64,000 nucleotides of DNA from GCA-002282575 sp964606405 (GTDB lineage: Bacteria; Pseudomonadota; Gammaproteobacteria; Thiomicrospirales; Thiomicrospiraceae). The notes below the pieces were generated by a model. It was given only the letters and a program-made list of their open reading frames with translations, made no database searches and had not been told where the DNA came from. Location of the stretch: the NCBI GenBank assembly GCA_964606405.1, contig CAZSGH010000014.1, positions 1-64,000 on the forward strand. The letters are read 5' to 3'. Positions 17,719-26,442 of this stretch are shown here, piece by piece. The position numbers and the translations under genes were made by a program. Position 1 is the first letter of the stretch; every line of letters begins with the position of its first letter.

Positions 17719-18849
17719 TCATGGCGATTGTTTTAAATCAGCCGGAACGGGAAGATCAGAAAAGTCATCCAGCTTTGAAATCTTTTTATCACGTAATTGG
17801 TAAACCATGGCTAAAATCTGCGCAACAGAAGTAAATAGCGTTCTCGGAATAACCTCGCCAATTTCGCTATTATAGTAAAGCGCACGAGCTAATGCGGGAG
17901 AACGAACGATCTGAATCTTATGCTCTGTGGCAATACTACGAATTTGTGCCGCCAAGAAATCAATACCCATAGCCACAACCTTAGGAGCCGTATCTCCGCC
18001 AGTTGCATCATATTGCAGAGCAACCGCATAATGTTCAGGGTTAGTAATGATGACATCGGCATTGGGTACGTCTTGCATCATACGTCGTTGAGCCATTTCA
18101 CGCTGCATACGACGAATACGACCTTTAATTTCTGGGCTACCCTCTGTTTGTTTGTACTCGTCTTTAACTTCTTGCAAGGTCATTTTCATGTCTTCGGCAT
18201 GATGCCATAACTGATAGGGTGCATCAATGACGGCAATAACAATTAATCCTAATGTCATCACTAAGAAAGCTTGAACCAATAAGTCTCCAGCATTAGCCAT
18301 TCCTTCAGCAACCTCTACCGTACCCAACAAACGAAGCTCATAAAGAGTACTGTAAATAAACAAAATAGCGATGACACTCATCAGAACGAACTTTAATAAC
18401 GCCTTTAATAACTCAATCAATGCTTTTACTGAAAACATGCGCTTGATCCCTGCGATCGGATTTAGCTTAGATAATTTTGGCGCCATGACTTCGGTACTAA
18501 ACAACCAACCACCAACCAAAATATTAGACAACACCGCCATCATTAACATAGCGATCATAAATGGAAAAACCATCCACAAAGCGGCTTTTAGCTGAGCAAA
18601 CACCAAATCAGAAGCTTTTTTAATATCAAAAGCATGATCACGGTCAAAACTCAAACCTCCCGTCGTTGTTTTAACGAAATCATCTATCATTTGCGGACCT
18701 AAAAAGACAAACCAAGCAGCAGATAGCAACATGATTAACAAGGTTCCAAGCTCTTTTGAACGTGGAAGTTGTCCTTTTTTTCGTGCGTCTGCGAGTTTTT
18801 TATCTGTTGGGGACTCCGACTTCTCTTGGCCGTCTGCGTTCTCTGCCAT
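17719..18849 (-). CDS. flhB: Flagellar export substrate-specificity protein FlhB
   Basis: FlhB is the export gate component that switches from rod/hook to filament substrates. The 376-aa product has four membrane helices (about 30-215) and the FlhB cytoplasmic domain. The self-cleavage site reads NPEH (in IITNPEHYAVAL, near residue 266) instead of the common NPTH. Asn-Pro, between which cleavage occurs, is kept. It starts 1 base after the fliR stop. Confidence 0.96.
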   Translation of the reverse strand: MAENADGQEKSESPTDKKLADARKKGQLPRSKELGTLLIMLLSAAWFVFLGPQMIDDFVKTTTGGLSFDRDHAFDIKKASDLVFAQLKAALWMVFPFMIAMLMMAVLSNILVGGWLFSTEVMAPKLSKLNPIAGIKRMFSVKALIELLKALLKFVLMSVIAILFIYSTLYELRLLGTVEVAEGMANAGDLLVQAFLVMTLGLIVIAVIDAPYQLWHHAEDMKMTLQEVKDEYKQTEGSPEIKGRIRRMQREMAQRRMMQDVPNADVIITNPEHYAVALQYDATGGDTAPKVVAMGIDFLAAQIRSIATEHKIQIVRSPALARALYYNSEIGEVIPRTLFTSVAQILAMVYQLRDKKISKLDDFSDLPVPADLKQSP

Positions 18850-18850
18850 G

Positions 18851-19633
18851 TTACTGCGTCAACCGATAATTATGTACGAGAGCAAAAGTCTCTCGCATGA
18901 AAAACTGAAATTGCTCTAATAACAAAGGCAATAACCACCAAAGCAACAAGAGTCCACCCAAAATAGTAATCACAAATCCAATCGAAAAAATATTTAATGT
19001 CGGAGCAGCCCTACCAATCAAACCCAGTGCCATATTAGCCAAAAGCAAAGCGGTAACCGCAGGCAATGCAACAACAACGCCCCATGCAAAAATATGACTA
19101 CCCCAATCAACTAATGACTTAATGGTTGCAGTAGACAAGAAGTGTCCGTTTAATGGCAACTGAATAAAACTATCGTGCAACATTTGAATAATCAGCAAAT
19201 GTCCATCCAATAAGACGAAGAACAAGGTAACAATAATGGTATAAAACTGGCTGATAACAGGAGAACTGTTGCCCGTAGAAGGATCGACCAAGGAAGCGAA
19301 ACCCAAGCCCATACCGTTGGCAACCATCTGACCTGCCAAGGTGATTGCTTGAAAAACAACGACAAATGCCAAACCCATCGCCAAGCCAATGCCTGCTTGC
19401 TCAATCGCCATAAACACGCCTTCGTTGGTAAAAGGATCGATGGCATGATCAAGATGAATAGAAGGCGCTATTGTTGCGGTCACAATCAAGGTAATCAGCA
19501 ACTTTATGCGCGTTGGAATCGTTCGAGCAGATAAGACTGGCATAATAGCCATCAAGGCACCGATACGCACAAACGGCCAAAAAAAACTTCCCCACCACTG
19601 TAGAAACGCATCGTATGTAAACTGCGTCTGCAC
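18851..19633 (-). CDS. fliR: Flagellar export protein FliR
   Basis: FliR is a multi-pass component of the FliPQR export core. The 260-aa product has about six hydrophobic segments, with the family stretch GLGFASLVDPSTGNSSPVISQF near residue 115. It lies 5 bases downstream of fliQ in the fixed order fliP-fliQ-fliR-flhB. Confidence 0.95.
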   Translation of the reverse strand: MQTQFTYDAFLQWWGSFFWPFVRIGALMAIMPVLSARTIPTRIKLLITLIVTATIAPSIHLDHAIDPFTNEGVFMAIEQAGIGLAMGLAFVVVFQAITLAGQMVANGMGLGFASLVDPSTGNSSPVISQFYTIIVTLFFVLLDGHLLIIQMLHDSFIQLPLNGHFLSTATIKSLVDWGSHIFAWGVVVALPAVTALLLANMALGLIGRAAPTLNIFSIGFVITILGGLLLLWWLLPLLLEQFQFFMRETFALVHNYRLTQ

Positions 19634-19638
19634 GAATG

Positions 19639-19908
19639 CTATCCAATCACTTCAGGAATAGAGATGATGAGTTCACGCGTGTAATCAACCAAAATGGCTA
19701 ACAGCCAAGGACCACCTAATGTCAAAACAAGAATGATAGCGACCAACTTAGGAATAAAGCTCAAGGTCATTTCATTGATTTGCGTTGCTGCTTGAAACAT
19801 GCCTACTAACAAACCAACGACTAATGTCGGGATCAGCAGTGGCGCGGACAACAAAATCGTTACCTCCAACATCTTCTGCCCAATCGTCAGAACCGTATCA
19901 GAAGTCAT
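19639..19908 (-). CDS. fliQ: Flagellar export protein FliQ
   Basis: This 89-aa protein has two membrane helices (about 16-38 and 52-74) and the family motif GLLVGMFQAATQINEMTLSF. It is part of the FliP5-FliQ4-FliR1 export core. It starts 15 bases after fliP. Confidence 0.95.
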   Translation of the reverse strand: MTSDTVLTIGQKMLEVTILLSAPLLIPTLVVGLLVGMFQAATQINEMTLSFIPKLVAIILVLTLGGPWLLAILVDYTRELIISIPEVIG

Positions 19909-19923
19909 CAGTTTTCTCCAACA

Positions 19924-20673
19924 CTACAAACCACCCGGAACAATAAAGCTATTAGCGAGTGTTCCCATAATCAAACTCCAACCATCAACCAAGACAAATA
20001 ACATCAGCTTAAATGGCATCGAAATAATCATCGGAGATAACATCATCATACCCATAGACATTAACAACGAGGAAACAACTAAATCAATTACTAAAAAAGG
20101 AATGAACAACAAAAAGCCGATTTGAAAAGCGGTCTTTAACTCACTCGTAATGAATGCGGGAATTAACACTCTAAAGGGAACCGTTTCTGGTTCATCTAAC
20201 TTCACATTGGCCATCTCGCCAAACAAGGCGAGATCATCTTCACGGACTTGTTGAATCATAAACTGGCGCATGGGACCAGATCCAGCTTCAACCGCTTGCA
20301 TCAGGTTAATTTGCTCACTAAGATAAGGCTCTATCGCATCTTGATTGATTTTATCAAAGACAGGGGCCATGATGAACAACGTCATAAATAAAGCTAATCC
20401 AACCAACACCTGATTAGATGGTGTCTGCATGGTCCCTAATGCTTGACGTAGAATGGACAGTACAATGACAATACGAAGAAAAGATGTCATGGTCATTAAT
20501 GCCGCTGGCAACAATGTTAGCCCCGTCATTAATAGTAAAATCTGAATCGTTAAGCTGTATTCTTGTTGACCAGCTAGATTGGTTTGTACATTAAACGCAG
20601 GAATACCAACTTCGGCGTTCACACCCAGAGGAATAAAGAAAAGTGCAAATAGAACAACCCAGATGGCTTTCAT
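19924..20673 (-). CDS. fliP: Flagellar export protein FliP
   Basis: FliP is the main subunit of the export-gate core. The 249-aa product has a cleavable signal peptide (about 1-20) and four membrane helices. Family motifs include TSFLRIVIVLSILRQALG near residue 63, TPSNQVLVGLALFMTLFIM, and the C-terminal ISMPFKLMLFVLVDGW. It begins 6 bases after fliO. Confidence 0.96.
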   Translation of the reverse strand: MKAIWVVLFALFFIPLGVNAEVGIPAFNVQTNLAGQQEYSLTIQILLLMTGLTLLPAALMTMTSFLRIVIVLSILRQALGTMQTPSNQVLVGLALFMTLFIMAPVFDKINQDAIEPYLSEQINLMQAVEAGSGPMRQFMIQQVREDDLALFGEMANVKLDEPETVPFRVLIPAFITSELKTAFQIGFLLFIPFLVIDLVVSSLLMSMGMMMLSPMIISMPFKLMLFVLVDGWSLIMGTLANSFIVPGGL

Positions 20674-20679
20674 GAATAA

Positions 20680-21132
20680 TCAACCCTTCTGACGACGTAT
20701 TAACGCCTGTTGTAGTCTTTGCGCAAATCCTTCATTGATAGAGATATCTGACGGAGCAACACTCGGCTCAGTAACATCAATTGGCTCTGCCAACAGATGC
20801 AATAAGGACACTTCAGCAGCTGTCACGCCAACAACCAACTGCTCTTGACCAACTTGGATGAGCATCACTCGCTCCCTTGCACCAACAGAAACAGCACCAA
20901 GAATTTTGAGATGTCCATTAGCAGCCCCTTGAACTAAGCCAGCGCGACGCAATACCCATACCAGTGCTAACAACAGCCCTAATACTAATGCCAGAACAAA
21001 CACCATTTGCGCCAACATACCACCAAAACCAGACGTCGAGCTAACTGTCGCTTTTTCAATCTCTTGCGCAAACAAGGTAACAGGCAACAAGGTTACAAGC
21101 ACAAAACCAAGGACAGCAGAATATCCTAACAT
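20680..21132 (-). CDS. fliO: Flagellar biosynthesis protein FliO
   Basis: FliO stabilises FliP during assembly of the export gate. The 150-aa product has an N-terminal signal-like helix (1-22), a membrane helix (about 38-64) and a small cytoplasmic domain with VGARERVMLIQVGQEQLVVGVT, typical of the family. Its start overlaps the fliN stop by one base. Confidence 0.9.
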   Translation of the reverse strand: MLGYSAVLGFVLVTLLPVTLFAQEIEKATVSSTSGFGGMLAQMVFVLALVLGLLLALVWVLRRAGLVQGAANGHLKILGAVSVGARERVMLIQVGQEQLVVGVTAAEVSLLHLLAEPIDVTEPSVAPSDISINEGFAQRLQQALIRRQKG

Positions 21133-21548
21133 TAACGCAATTTCTTAACACGTTCGATGGGACTCACCACATCGGTTAAACGCACACCAAACTTATCGTT
21201 CACAACAACAACTTCACCATGCGCAATCAAAGTACCGTTTACTAACACATCTAACGGCTCACCAGCCAAACGCTCAAGCTCAATAACAGAACCTTGGGTA
21301 TAAGACAGTAAACTACGAATCGTTACATGTGCTCGACCAATTTCAAGCGCCAAGGTAACCGGTACGTCCATAACAACATCAAGGTCAACCTTGTCCTTGC
21401 TGCCTTTACCGCCCGATTTAGCCGAAGAGGACTCTGCCTGTTCAGATAGTGCTGCACCCCAAGGATCGTCTTCACTTTCTGCACCACTTTCTGACTCTGC
21501 CTGTTCAGCAAGAGCTGATGCCCAAGGATCTTCTTCTGTTTCGCTCAT
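21132..21548 (-). CDS. fliN: Flagellar motor switch protein FliN
   Basis: FliN is a C-ring protein that binds CheY-P and export complexes. The 138-aa product has an acidic N-terminal region containing two near-identical DPWxxALxEQAES units (about 7-39) and a SpoA domain (about 55-135), with LSYTQGSVIELERLAGEPLDVLVNG. It begins directly after the fliM stop codon. Confidence 0.95.
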   Translation of the reverse strand: MSETEEDPWASALAEQAESESGAESEDDPWGAALSEQAESSSAKSGGKGSKDKVDLDVVMDVPVTLALEIGRAHVTIRSLLSYTQGSVIELERLAGEPLDVLVNGTLIAHGEVVVVNDKFGVRLTDVVSPIERVKKLR

Positions 21549-22574
21549 TTACCACTCCAAAGGAACTTCTCGGTCACGATACGCAGGATGCTGCGTAAAG
21601 TCCATTAATTGCACGGCTTTTTTGCCTTCAAAATCACCCAATCGCCCATGGGCTACGGTAATTGCCTCAACCTTAACAGGAACCAAACTCGGCATTTCGA
21701 TTGGGATAATATCACCAACCTCCATTGCCAATAAATCTTCAACACTCATGTGAACTTGCGCTAGCTCTGCCGACAAAGAAACTTCAATTTCTTGCGCTTC
21801 ATCGCGTAAGGTTTTATTCCAACGCTTATCGCCCTCGCCCTGTAAAGAGCGCATACCTTCTTCCAAAATATCTCGTATTGGCTCTAGCATTGCATAGGGC
21901 ATCACAATATCAATACGTCCTTCTTGATTTTCAAATCGGACATACACAGGCGAAATAACGACCATTTCTATTGGATCAACAATAGAGGCAAACTTAGGGT
22001 TCATTTCGCTATTGAGTACTTCAATTTCAATAGGAATAACAGGCTCCCATGAGGCAAGCAAACAACGAATGCACTCATTCACCAAGTTACGAATCAGTCC
22101 CATTTCCACGGGCGTGTACTCTCGACCTTCAATTTTAAAGCGCATCTGACCATTACCACCATAGTAAAGATCGATAATGCTAAAAATTAATTTGGAATCA
22201 AGAGTCAGTAACCCAACGCCACCAAGCGCATCGATGCGAAGAATGTTTAAGCTACTGGGGAAAAAGAGATTGCGCAAGTACTCATTCATTTTGATGATTT
22301 TAACTTCACCTGCAACAACCTCCACGCCCGTTTGAACCATGTCGATAAGTTTGCGCTGAAAACAACGTGAAAAACGTTCGGTGATGACATCAAGTGCAGG
22401 AAAACGCCCTCGAACAATACGTTCTTGGTTAGTAAAGTCAAACGCTTTTAACTCTACCCCTTTCCCAGACGTATCCGTTTCTGTTTCAATCTCACCACCG
22501 CCCATACCACGAAGCAGGGCATCGATCTCGTCTTGCTCTAATACATCTTCTTTGGGACCCATTACCCCTAGCAT
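21549..22574 (-). CDS. fliM: Flagellar motor switch protein FliM
   Basis: FliM is the C-ring switch protein bound by CheY-P. The 341-aa product has the N-terminal CheY-binding region LEQDEIDALLRGM (about 12-24), a CheC-like middle domain (about 50-235, with the GGxG-type motif YYGGNGQ) and a C-terminal SpoA domain (about 255-330). The start could also be the second ATG at 22562; neither has a strong ribosome site. Confidence 0.96.
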   Translation of the reverse strand: MLGVMGPKEDVLEQDEIDALLRGMGGGEIETETDTSGKGVELKAFDFTNQERIVRGRFPALDVITERFSRCFQRKLIDMVQTGVEVVAGEVKIIKMNEYLRNLFFPSSLNILRIDALGGVGLLTLDSKLIFSIIDLYYGGNGQMRFKIEGREYTPVEMGLIRNLVNECIRCLLASWEPVIPIEIEVLNSEMNPKFASIVDPIEMVVISPVYVRFENQEGRIDIVMPYAMLEPIRDILEEGMRSLQGEGDKRWNKTLRDEAQEIEVSLSAELAQVHMSVEDLLAMEVGDIIPIEMPSLVPVKVEAITVAHGRLGDFEGKKAVQLMDFTQHPAYRDREVPLEW

Positions 22575-22599
22575 GTCGATAGATTCCGCACGTCAATCA

Positions 22600-23184
22600 T
22601 TATTGCATAACAAATCGTTCGATCAAGACTTTATCCAACAAATCTGGATAAACCTTTTGCGCGTCCAAAGCAGCACGAGAAATTGCTAAAATTTCCGCAG
22701 CCACTTTCTCTTGCGCATCATCTGCGTTCATTTCTGTATACGTCTTTTTACGCAAAGCAGCAGAAATATCATTCACCAAAATGGGCTTAATCGTCGTTAG
22801 CTCAGTCACAACTTCAGGGAAGTTGGTCATCATCTTCATCTTGATCGCCAAGTGCTTCGCTTTGCCTTCACCTTTAAAGTTCACCACAAGCTGTTCTAAA
22901 TCAAAGAACTGAGGCGGAGAGCCTGGTACTGGCGCATGAAACTGCTTGTACGAGGGAGAGTAAGCTTTTGCATGGTCCGCAGGCTTATAGGCTTCTTCTT
23001 TGGGCGCTTCTGCATGTTCTGCACCCTTATCATCGTGCTTTTGACCCATCATCATAAATGCCAAACCACCAACAGCAGCAATCAATACAACAACAAGTAC
23101 GATCAACACGATCATGAGTCCGTTCCCACCTTTTTTAGGTGCTTCTGCCTCTTCGGGTGCTGCTGCGGCTGGTTTTGCTGACAT
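22600..23184 (-). CDS. fliL: Flagellar basal body-associated protein FliL
   Basis: FliL surrounds the stator and modulates torque. The 194-aa product has an alanine/proline-rich cytoplasmic N-terminus, one membrane helix (about 23-46), a charged linker with many A, E, D and H, and a periplasmic FliL domain (about 95-194) ending in a conserved VLIERFVMQ-type helix. It follows motB by 24 bases, consistent with stator-related co-expression. Confidence 0.93.
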   Translation of the reverse strand: MSAKPAAAAPEEAEAPKKGGNGLMIVLIVLVVVLIAAVGGLAFMMMGQKHDDKGAEHAEAPKEEAYKPADHAKAYSPSYKQFHAPVPGSPPQFFDLEQLVVNFKGEGKAKHLAIKMKMMTNFPEVVTELTTIKPILVNDISAALRKKTYTEMNADDAQEKVAAEILAISRAALDAQKVYPDLLDKVLIERFVMQ

Positions 23185-23208
23185 AGTCTCTTCCTTAAAT
23201 CGTTATTG

Positions 23209-24090
23209 TTAGGGTTTTACTTTTAAATCTTTAGCACTATTTGTCACTTTAGAATCAGACAAACTTTGTAAATTCCGCTCTGCTTCTTTTGTTAACACAA
23301 TAATGCTAATGCGTCTATTACGGGGATTATAGGGGTTTTCTCGATCATAGGGAATAGTATCAGCCAAACCAACGACCTGAGCTACCTTATTAGCCTTAAT
23401 GCCGCCATTAATTAACTCTCGTCGAGCGGCATTTGCCCGGTCAGAAGACAGCTCCCAGTTGGTATAATCATCTGCGCCTTTATACTTCAAAGAATCTGTA
23501 TGTCCTGCGATACTAATTTTACTATCAGAAGATTTAAGTACACTACCCATTTCTTTCAAAATAGTCGCTGCATAGTCTTTAGGCAAGTCAACCCCTGCAT
23601 CAAACATCGGGCGCTTCCGATCATCAAGAATTTGCACACGTAGACCACTAGGCGTGACATCAATCTGCAATTGCTCTTTAAACTTAGATAATTCTTCATT
23701 AGAGTCAATTTTCTTTTCTAGCTGTTCTTTTAAGTCTTCTAATTTTTTCTGTTCTTTTTCTTTATCTTCTGGCGTATCACCTTCTACAGACATAGGGGCA
23801 TCCATCATACCGCCCATATCAATGAGTGATGTGGTTGCCTGACTGGCTTTATCTTTAGCAGGAACAAGAACACTAGGCGCCGCCTCAATAACCGTTGGAT
23901 CACGGAAGAAAGCCGCAATCTCTTTACGTTCTTCATCGTTAGTGCCACCCAATACCCACAGCATCAAAAAGAACGCCATGGTTGCAGTCATTAAGTCAGC
24001 AAACGCAATCTTCCACGCACCACCATGTGCGGCATGTGGACACTTTTTGCCGCGCTTAATAATAATGGACTGTTCGCCTGCATCAGCCAT
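23209..24090 (-). CDS. motB: Flagellar stator protein MotB
   Basis: MotB anchors the stator to peptidoglycan and carries the proton. The 293-aa product has a short cytoplasmic start and one membrane helix (about 28-47) with the essential aspartate in FADLMTATMAFFLMLWV. A linker and plug region of high E/K content follows, then an OmpA-type peptidoglycan-binding domain (about 140-270: IAGHTDSLKYKG, NWELSSDRANAARREL). It heads the fliL-M-N-O-P-Q-R-flhB run behind its own sigma-54 motif. motA lies 271 bp upstream beyond a terminator and a repeat. Confidence 0.95.
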   Translation of the reverse strand: MADAGEQSIIIKRGKKCPHAAHGGAWKIAFADLMTATMAFFLMLWVLGGTNDEERKEIAAFFRDPTVIEAAPSVLVPAKDKASQATTSLIDMGGMMDAPMSVEGDTPEDKEKEQKKLEDLKEQLEKKIDSNEELSKFKEQLQIDVTPSGLRVQILDDRKRPMFDAGVDLPKDYAATILKEMGSVLKSSDSKISIAGHTDSLKYKGADDYTNWELSSDRANAARRELINGGIKANKVAQVVGLADTIPYDRENPYNPRNRRISIIVLTKEAERNLQSLSDSKVTNSAKDLKVKP

Positions 24091-24144
24091 GATCGGCCTC
24101 TCCTACGCTTAATTTGCTTTCAAAACTCTATGCTGCTGACAATA

Positions 24145-24162
24145 AAGCAAAAGACATGCCTA
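24145..24162 (-). promoter_or_regulatory. Sigma-54 promoter upstream of motB
   Basis: The minus strand reads TAGGCATGTCTTTTGCTT, with GG-N10-GC spacing (GG at 24159-24160, GC at 24147-24148). It differs at only one position within the 14-base core from the fliE site. The expected start is near 24135, about 45 bases before motB. Confidence 0.75.
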
Positions 24163-24176
24163 CACAATATAAAACA

Positions 24177-24316
24177 GCAAAAAACCCACTGGGTTGATTG
24201 TCTGAAGAAAGGGATTACAGAAATTTACCTGTAACGGCTTGATAAGCCCTTTCACCAGCTAAAAAATAAACGTGGGGCGCTAAAAACAAGCATAGCCATA
24301 TTTTTAGCGATTCCCC
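24177..24316 (+). repeat. Dispersed intergenic repeat, copy between motA and motB
   Basis: The copy runs from GCAAAAAACCCACTGGGTTG, through GAAAGGGATTACAG, CCTGTAAC, TTGATAAG, CCCTTTCACCAGCTAAAAAATAAA and GCTAAAAACAAG, to TATTTTTAGCGATTCCCC. The right-hand hairpin core is changed (AAGCATAGCCATA). It separates the two stator genes. Confidence 0.75.
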
Positions 24317-24322
24317 AAAAAC

Positions 24323-24344
24323 AATCCCGCCTAACTGCGGGATT
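24323..24344. terminator. Terminator after motA
   Basis: AATCCCGC-CTAACT-GCGGGATT forms an 8-bp stem with T-rich DNA on both sides. It starts 18 bases downstream of the motA stop. It is expected to terminate or attenuate motA transcription before motB and may work in both directions. Confidence 0.75.
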
Positions 24345-24361
24345 TGTCATTTTTTAAAAAA

Positions 24362-25213
24362 TCACTTAATGGTGGTCAAATATTCATCCAACTCTTTGAA
24401 TGACATTCGATTAACAGAAGGCACTGACTTACGACCAAATTCGACTGCTACCTGTGGCGCGTAACCGTTCAAATTCGCTAATAGACACGTCTTAATGGTG
24501 GTATAAAAAGCAGCCTCTTCTTCTAATTTAGCACCCATTGCACCAGCAATCGGCGCCACGAAACCATAAGCAGCCAAAATACCCAAGAAGGTCCCTACCA
24601 GTGCCACAGACATGTGATGGGCAATTTCTAAAGGACCCGCATCTAAGTAAGACATCGTAATAATAATACCCATTACCGCGGCTACAATACCCATCGCAGG
24701 CAATGCTTGCGATGCTTCTGCAATAGCAGCAATAGGCACATGTCCCTCGTGATGGTGAGACTCCATTTCGACGTTAATCAAGTCTTCAATCTGGTAAGGA
24801 TTAGTCGCACCTGAAATCATCATACGCAAATAATCGGTAATAAAGTCGCTAACATGATGATCGTGCATTACTTTTGGAAATTCACCAAACAATGCTGATG
24901 AATGAGGATCTTCAACGTCTGCTTCAATAGACATAAGACCTTCACGACGCGCTTTATTGAACAGTTTAAACATCAGCCCTAATAATTGTTGAAAGGCTTC
25001 TTTATCGAAAGGCGACGGTTTAATGAGACCTAACGCCCCTGAAAAGCCTTTTTTAAGCGCCCAACCTGGCGTTGCAATAACCCACGCACCAATTGTTGCA
25101 CCACAAATAATGACTAATTCGAGCGGCTGAATCAGGATGCCAATACTACCATGTGGCAGATACCCCCCTAATACACAACCAACTACGACAACGGTGCCAA
25201 TAATCGCTTTCAT
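24362..25213 (-). CDS. motA: Flagellar stator protein MotA
   Basis: MotA forms the proton channel with MotB. The 283-aa product has four membrane helices (about 3-22, 28-50, 165-190 and 197-222). The cytoplasmic loop includes the charged motif NKARREGLMSIE (torque residues near 90). The conserved proline-containing segment is ALPAMGIVAAVMGIIITM. It fits the proton-type MotA family. The gene stands somewhat apart, with 92 bp upstream and a terminator plus a repeat downstream. Confidence 0.95.
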   Translation of the reverse strand: MKAIIGTVVVVGCVLGGYLPHGSIGILIQPLELVIICGATIGAWVIATPGWALKKGFSGALGLIKPSPFDKEAFQQLLGLMFKLFNKARREGLMSIEADVEDPHSSALFGEFPKVMHDHHVSDFITDYLRMMISGATNPYQIEDLINVEMESHHHEGHVPIAAIAEASQALPAMGIVAAVMGIIITMSYLDAGPLEIAHHMSVALVGTFLGILAAYGFVAPIAGAMGAKLEEEAAFYTTIKTCLLANLNGYAPQVAVEFGRKSVPSVNRMSFKELDEYLTTIK

Positions 25214-25305
25214 AATGTTTTATTCCTATTCTTTTTATCTAACAAGATGAGGCATGGTAATCTGTTCGATCATTGTATTAAAACGCCTAAACTCAAGAAC
25301 GCGGC

Positions 25306-26316
25306 TTAGATTCTACCAAAAATGCGTTCCTGACTGTCAACAGAGTCAGTTAAAGATGCCTGAGCTTGACGTACATCTTGCAAGGTTTCTGCAATTTTTG
25401 CCAACATATCACTGGCTTCTTGCGCATCAGTTTGCGTGGTTCCGACACGATCTCGGCTTGACTGCATCACTTTGACTGCTGTACGTGCTTGTTTCTGTAA
25501 CTCTTCGATAATAGACTGAATTTCTTTGGTTGCCTGTTGTGTTTTTTGTGCCAGAATACGAACTTCATCAGCCACCACCGCAAAACCACGTCCATGTTCG
25601 CCTGCACGAGCTGCTTCAATCGCTGCATTCAATGCTAGTAAGTTGGTTTGCTCTGCAATATCACGAATCAGTACCAGTACCGTACCAATATTTTCGCTAT
25701 CTTTTTCGAGCTGGCGAATGACATTAGCGGCATGAATCACTTCGTCACTAAGCGTATTAATACCAGAGATAACGTTATCTAGTAACTTGGTTGTCTGACC
25801 CGACTGACCATTCATCGTTGATACTTGACTGCGTAATTGTGTTGCTGCTTCGCGAATACCATCTAACACTTCTTTAGCTTGAGAGAAAACAGCGCGATTA
25901 TCATTATTACCCGATGATTGTTTCGCATAACTTGCCTGCATCTCTAAAGACTCTACCTGTTCCTGAGCTTGCTCACGCATCAGCTTTTCCATTTGCAAGG
26001 CATCACTCACAGCTGAAATCAATCGATTGATTTTATCGACAATCACAGCGTCCTGCGCCGAAGATGACGTAATGGGCGACAGATGATGCGCTGACAAACC
26101 ATCCAGTTGATCAGCTAAAGCTTGCAATGATTGCGCATTGCTATTTTGATTCGCTTGCGCATTGCCACTCTGACGCATCATCACGGCAACTAACCCAACG
26201 ATTAAAGCCGCAACAGCAACACCGACACCAATAAAAATACCCGTGTCATCCCCTGCATAAGCGAACATCGATAAAGATGATAAGCCTGTGAATATTACTA
26301 AGTCTCTTGCTTTCAT
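25306..26316 (-). CDS. Membrane-anchored MCP-like signalling protein without sensor domain
   Basis: The 336-aa product carries the conserved tip of a methyl-accepting chemotaxis protein (EQTNLLALNAAIEAARAG, then GRGFAVVADEVR, about residues 215-250) between long coiled-coil helices. At the N-terminus there is a signal-peptide-like helix ending FAYA and, only five residues later, a second hydrophobic helix (about 27-47). No periplasmic or PAS sensor is visible. After the tip the return helix is only about 75 residues. It would couple to CheA/CheW at the membrane, perhaps sensing a partner such as the stator. It lies between fliK and motA in the flagellar transcript. Function is inferred. Confidence 0.85.
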   Translation of the reverse strand: MKARDLVIFTGLSSLSMFAYAGDDTGIFIGVGVAVAALIVGLVAVMMRQSGNAQANQNSNAQSLQALADQLDGLSAHHLSPITSSSAQDAVIVDKINRLISAVSDALQMEKLMREQAQEQVESLEMQASYAKQSSGNNDNRAVFSQAKEVLDGIREAATQLRSQVSTMNGQSGQTTKLLDNVISGINTLSDEVIHAANVIRQLEKDSENIGTVLVLIRDIAEQTNLLALNAAIEAARAGEHGRGFAVVADEVRILAQKTQQATKEIQSIIEELQKQARTAVKVMQSSRDRVGTTQTDAQEASDMLAKIAETLQDVRQAQASLTDSVDSQERIFGRI

Positions 26317-26442
26317 GAGAAATCCCTCTCTGTTATCTATTCAATTGTGGTGATATCAAAATCTATTTGGAACAAATCCAACCAATGCCCTTGCTAAGGA
26401 ATATCTAAAAAAATATGACGTTCATCTTCTTTCAGAGGATCC

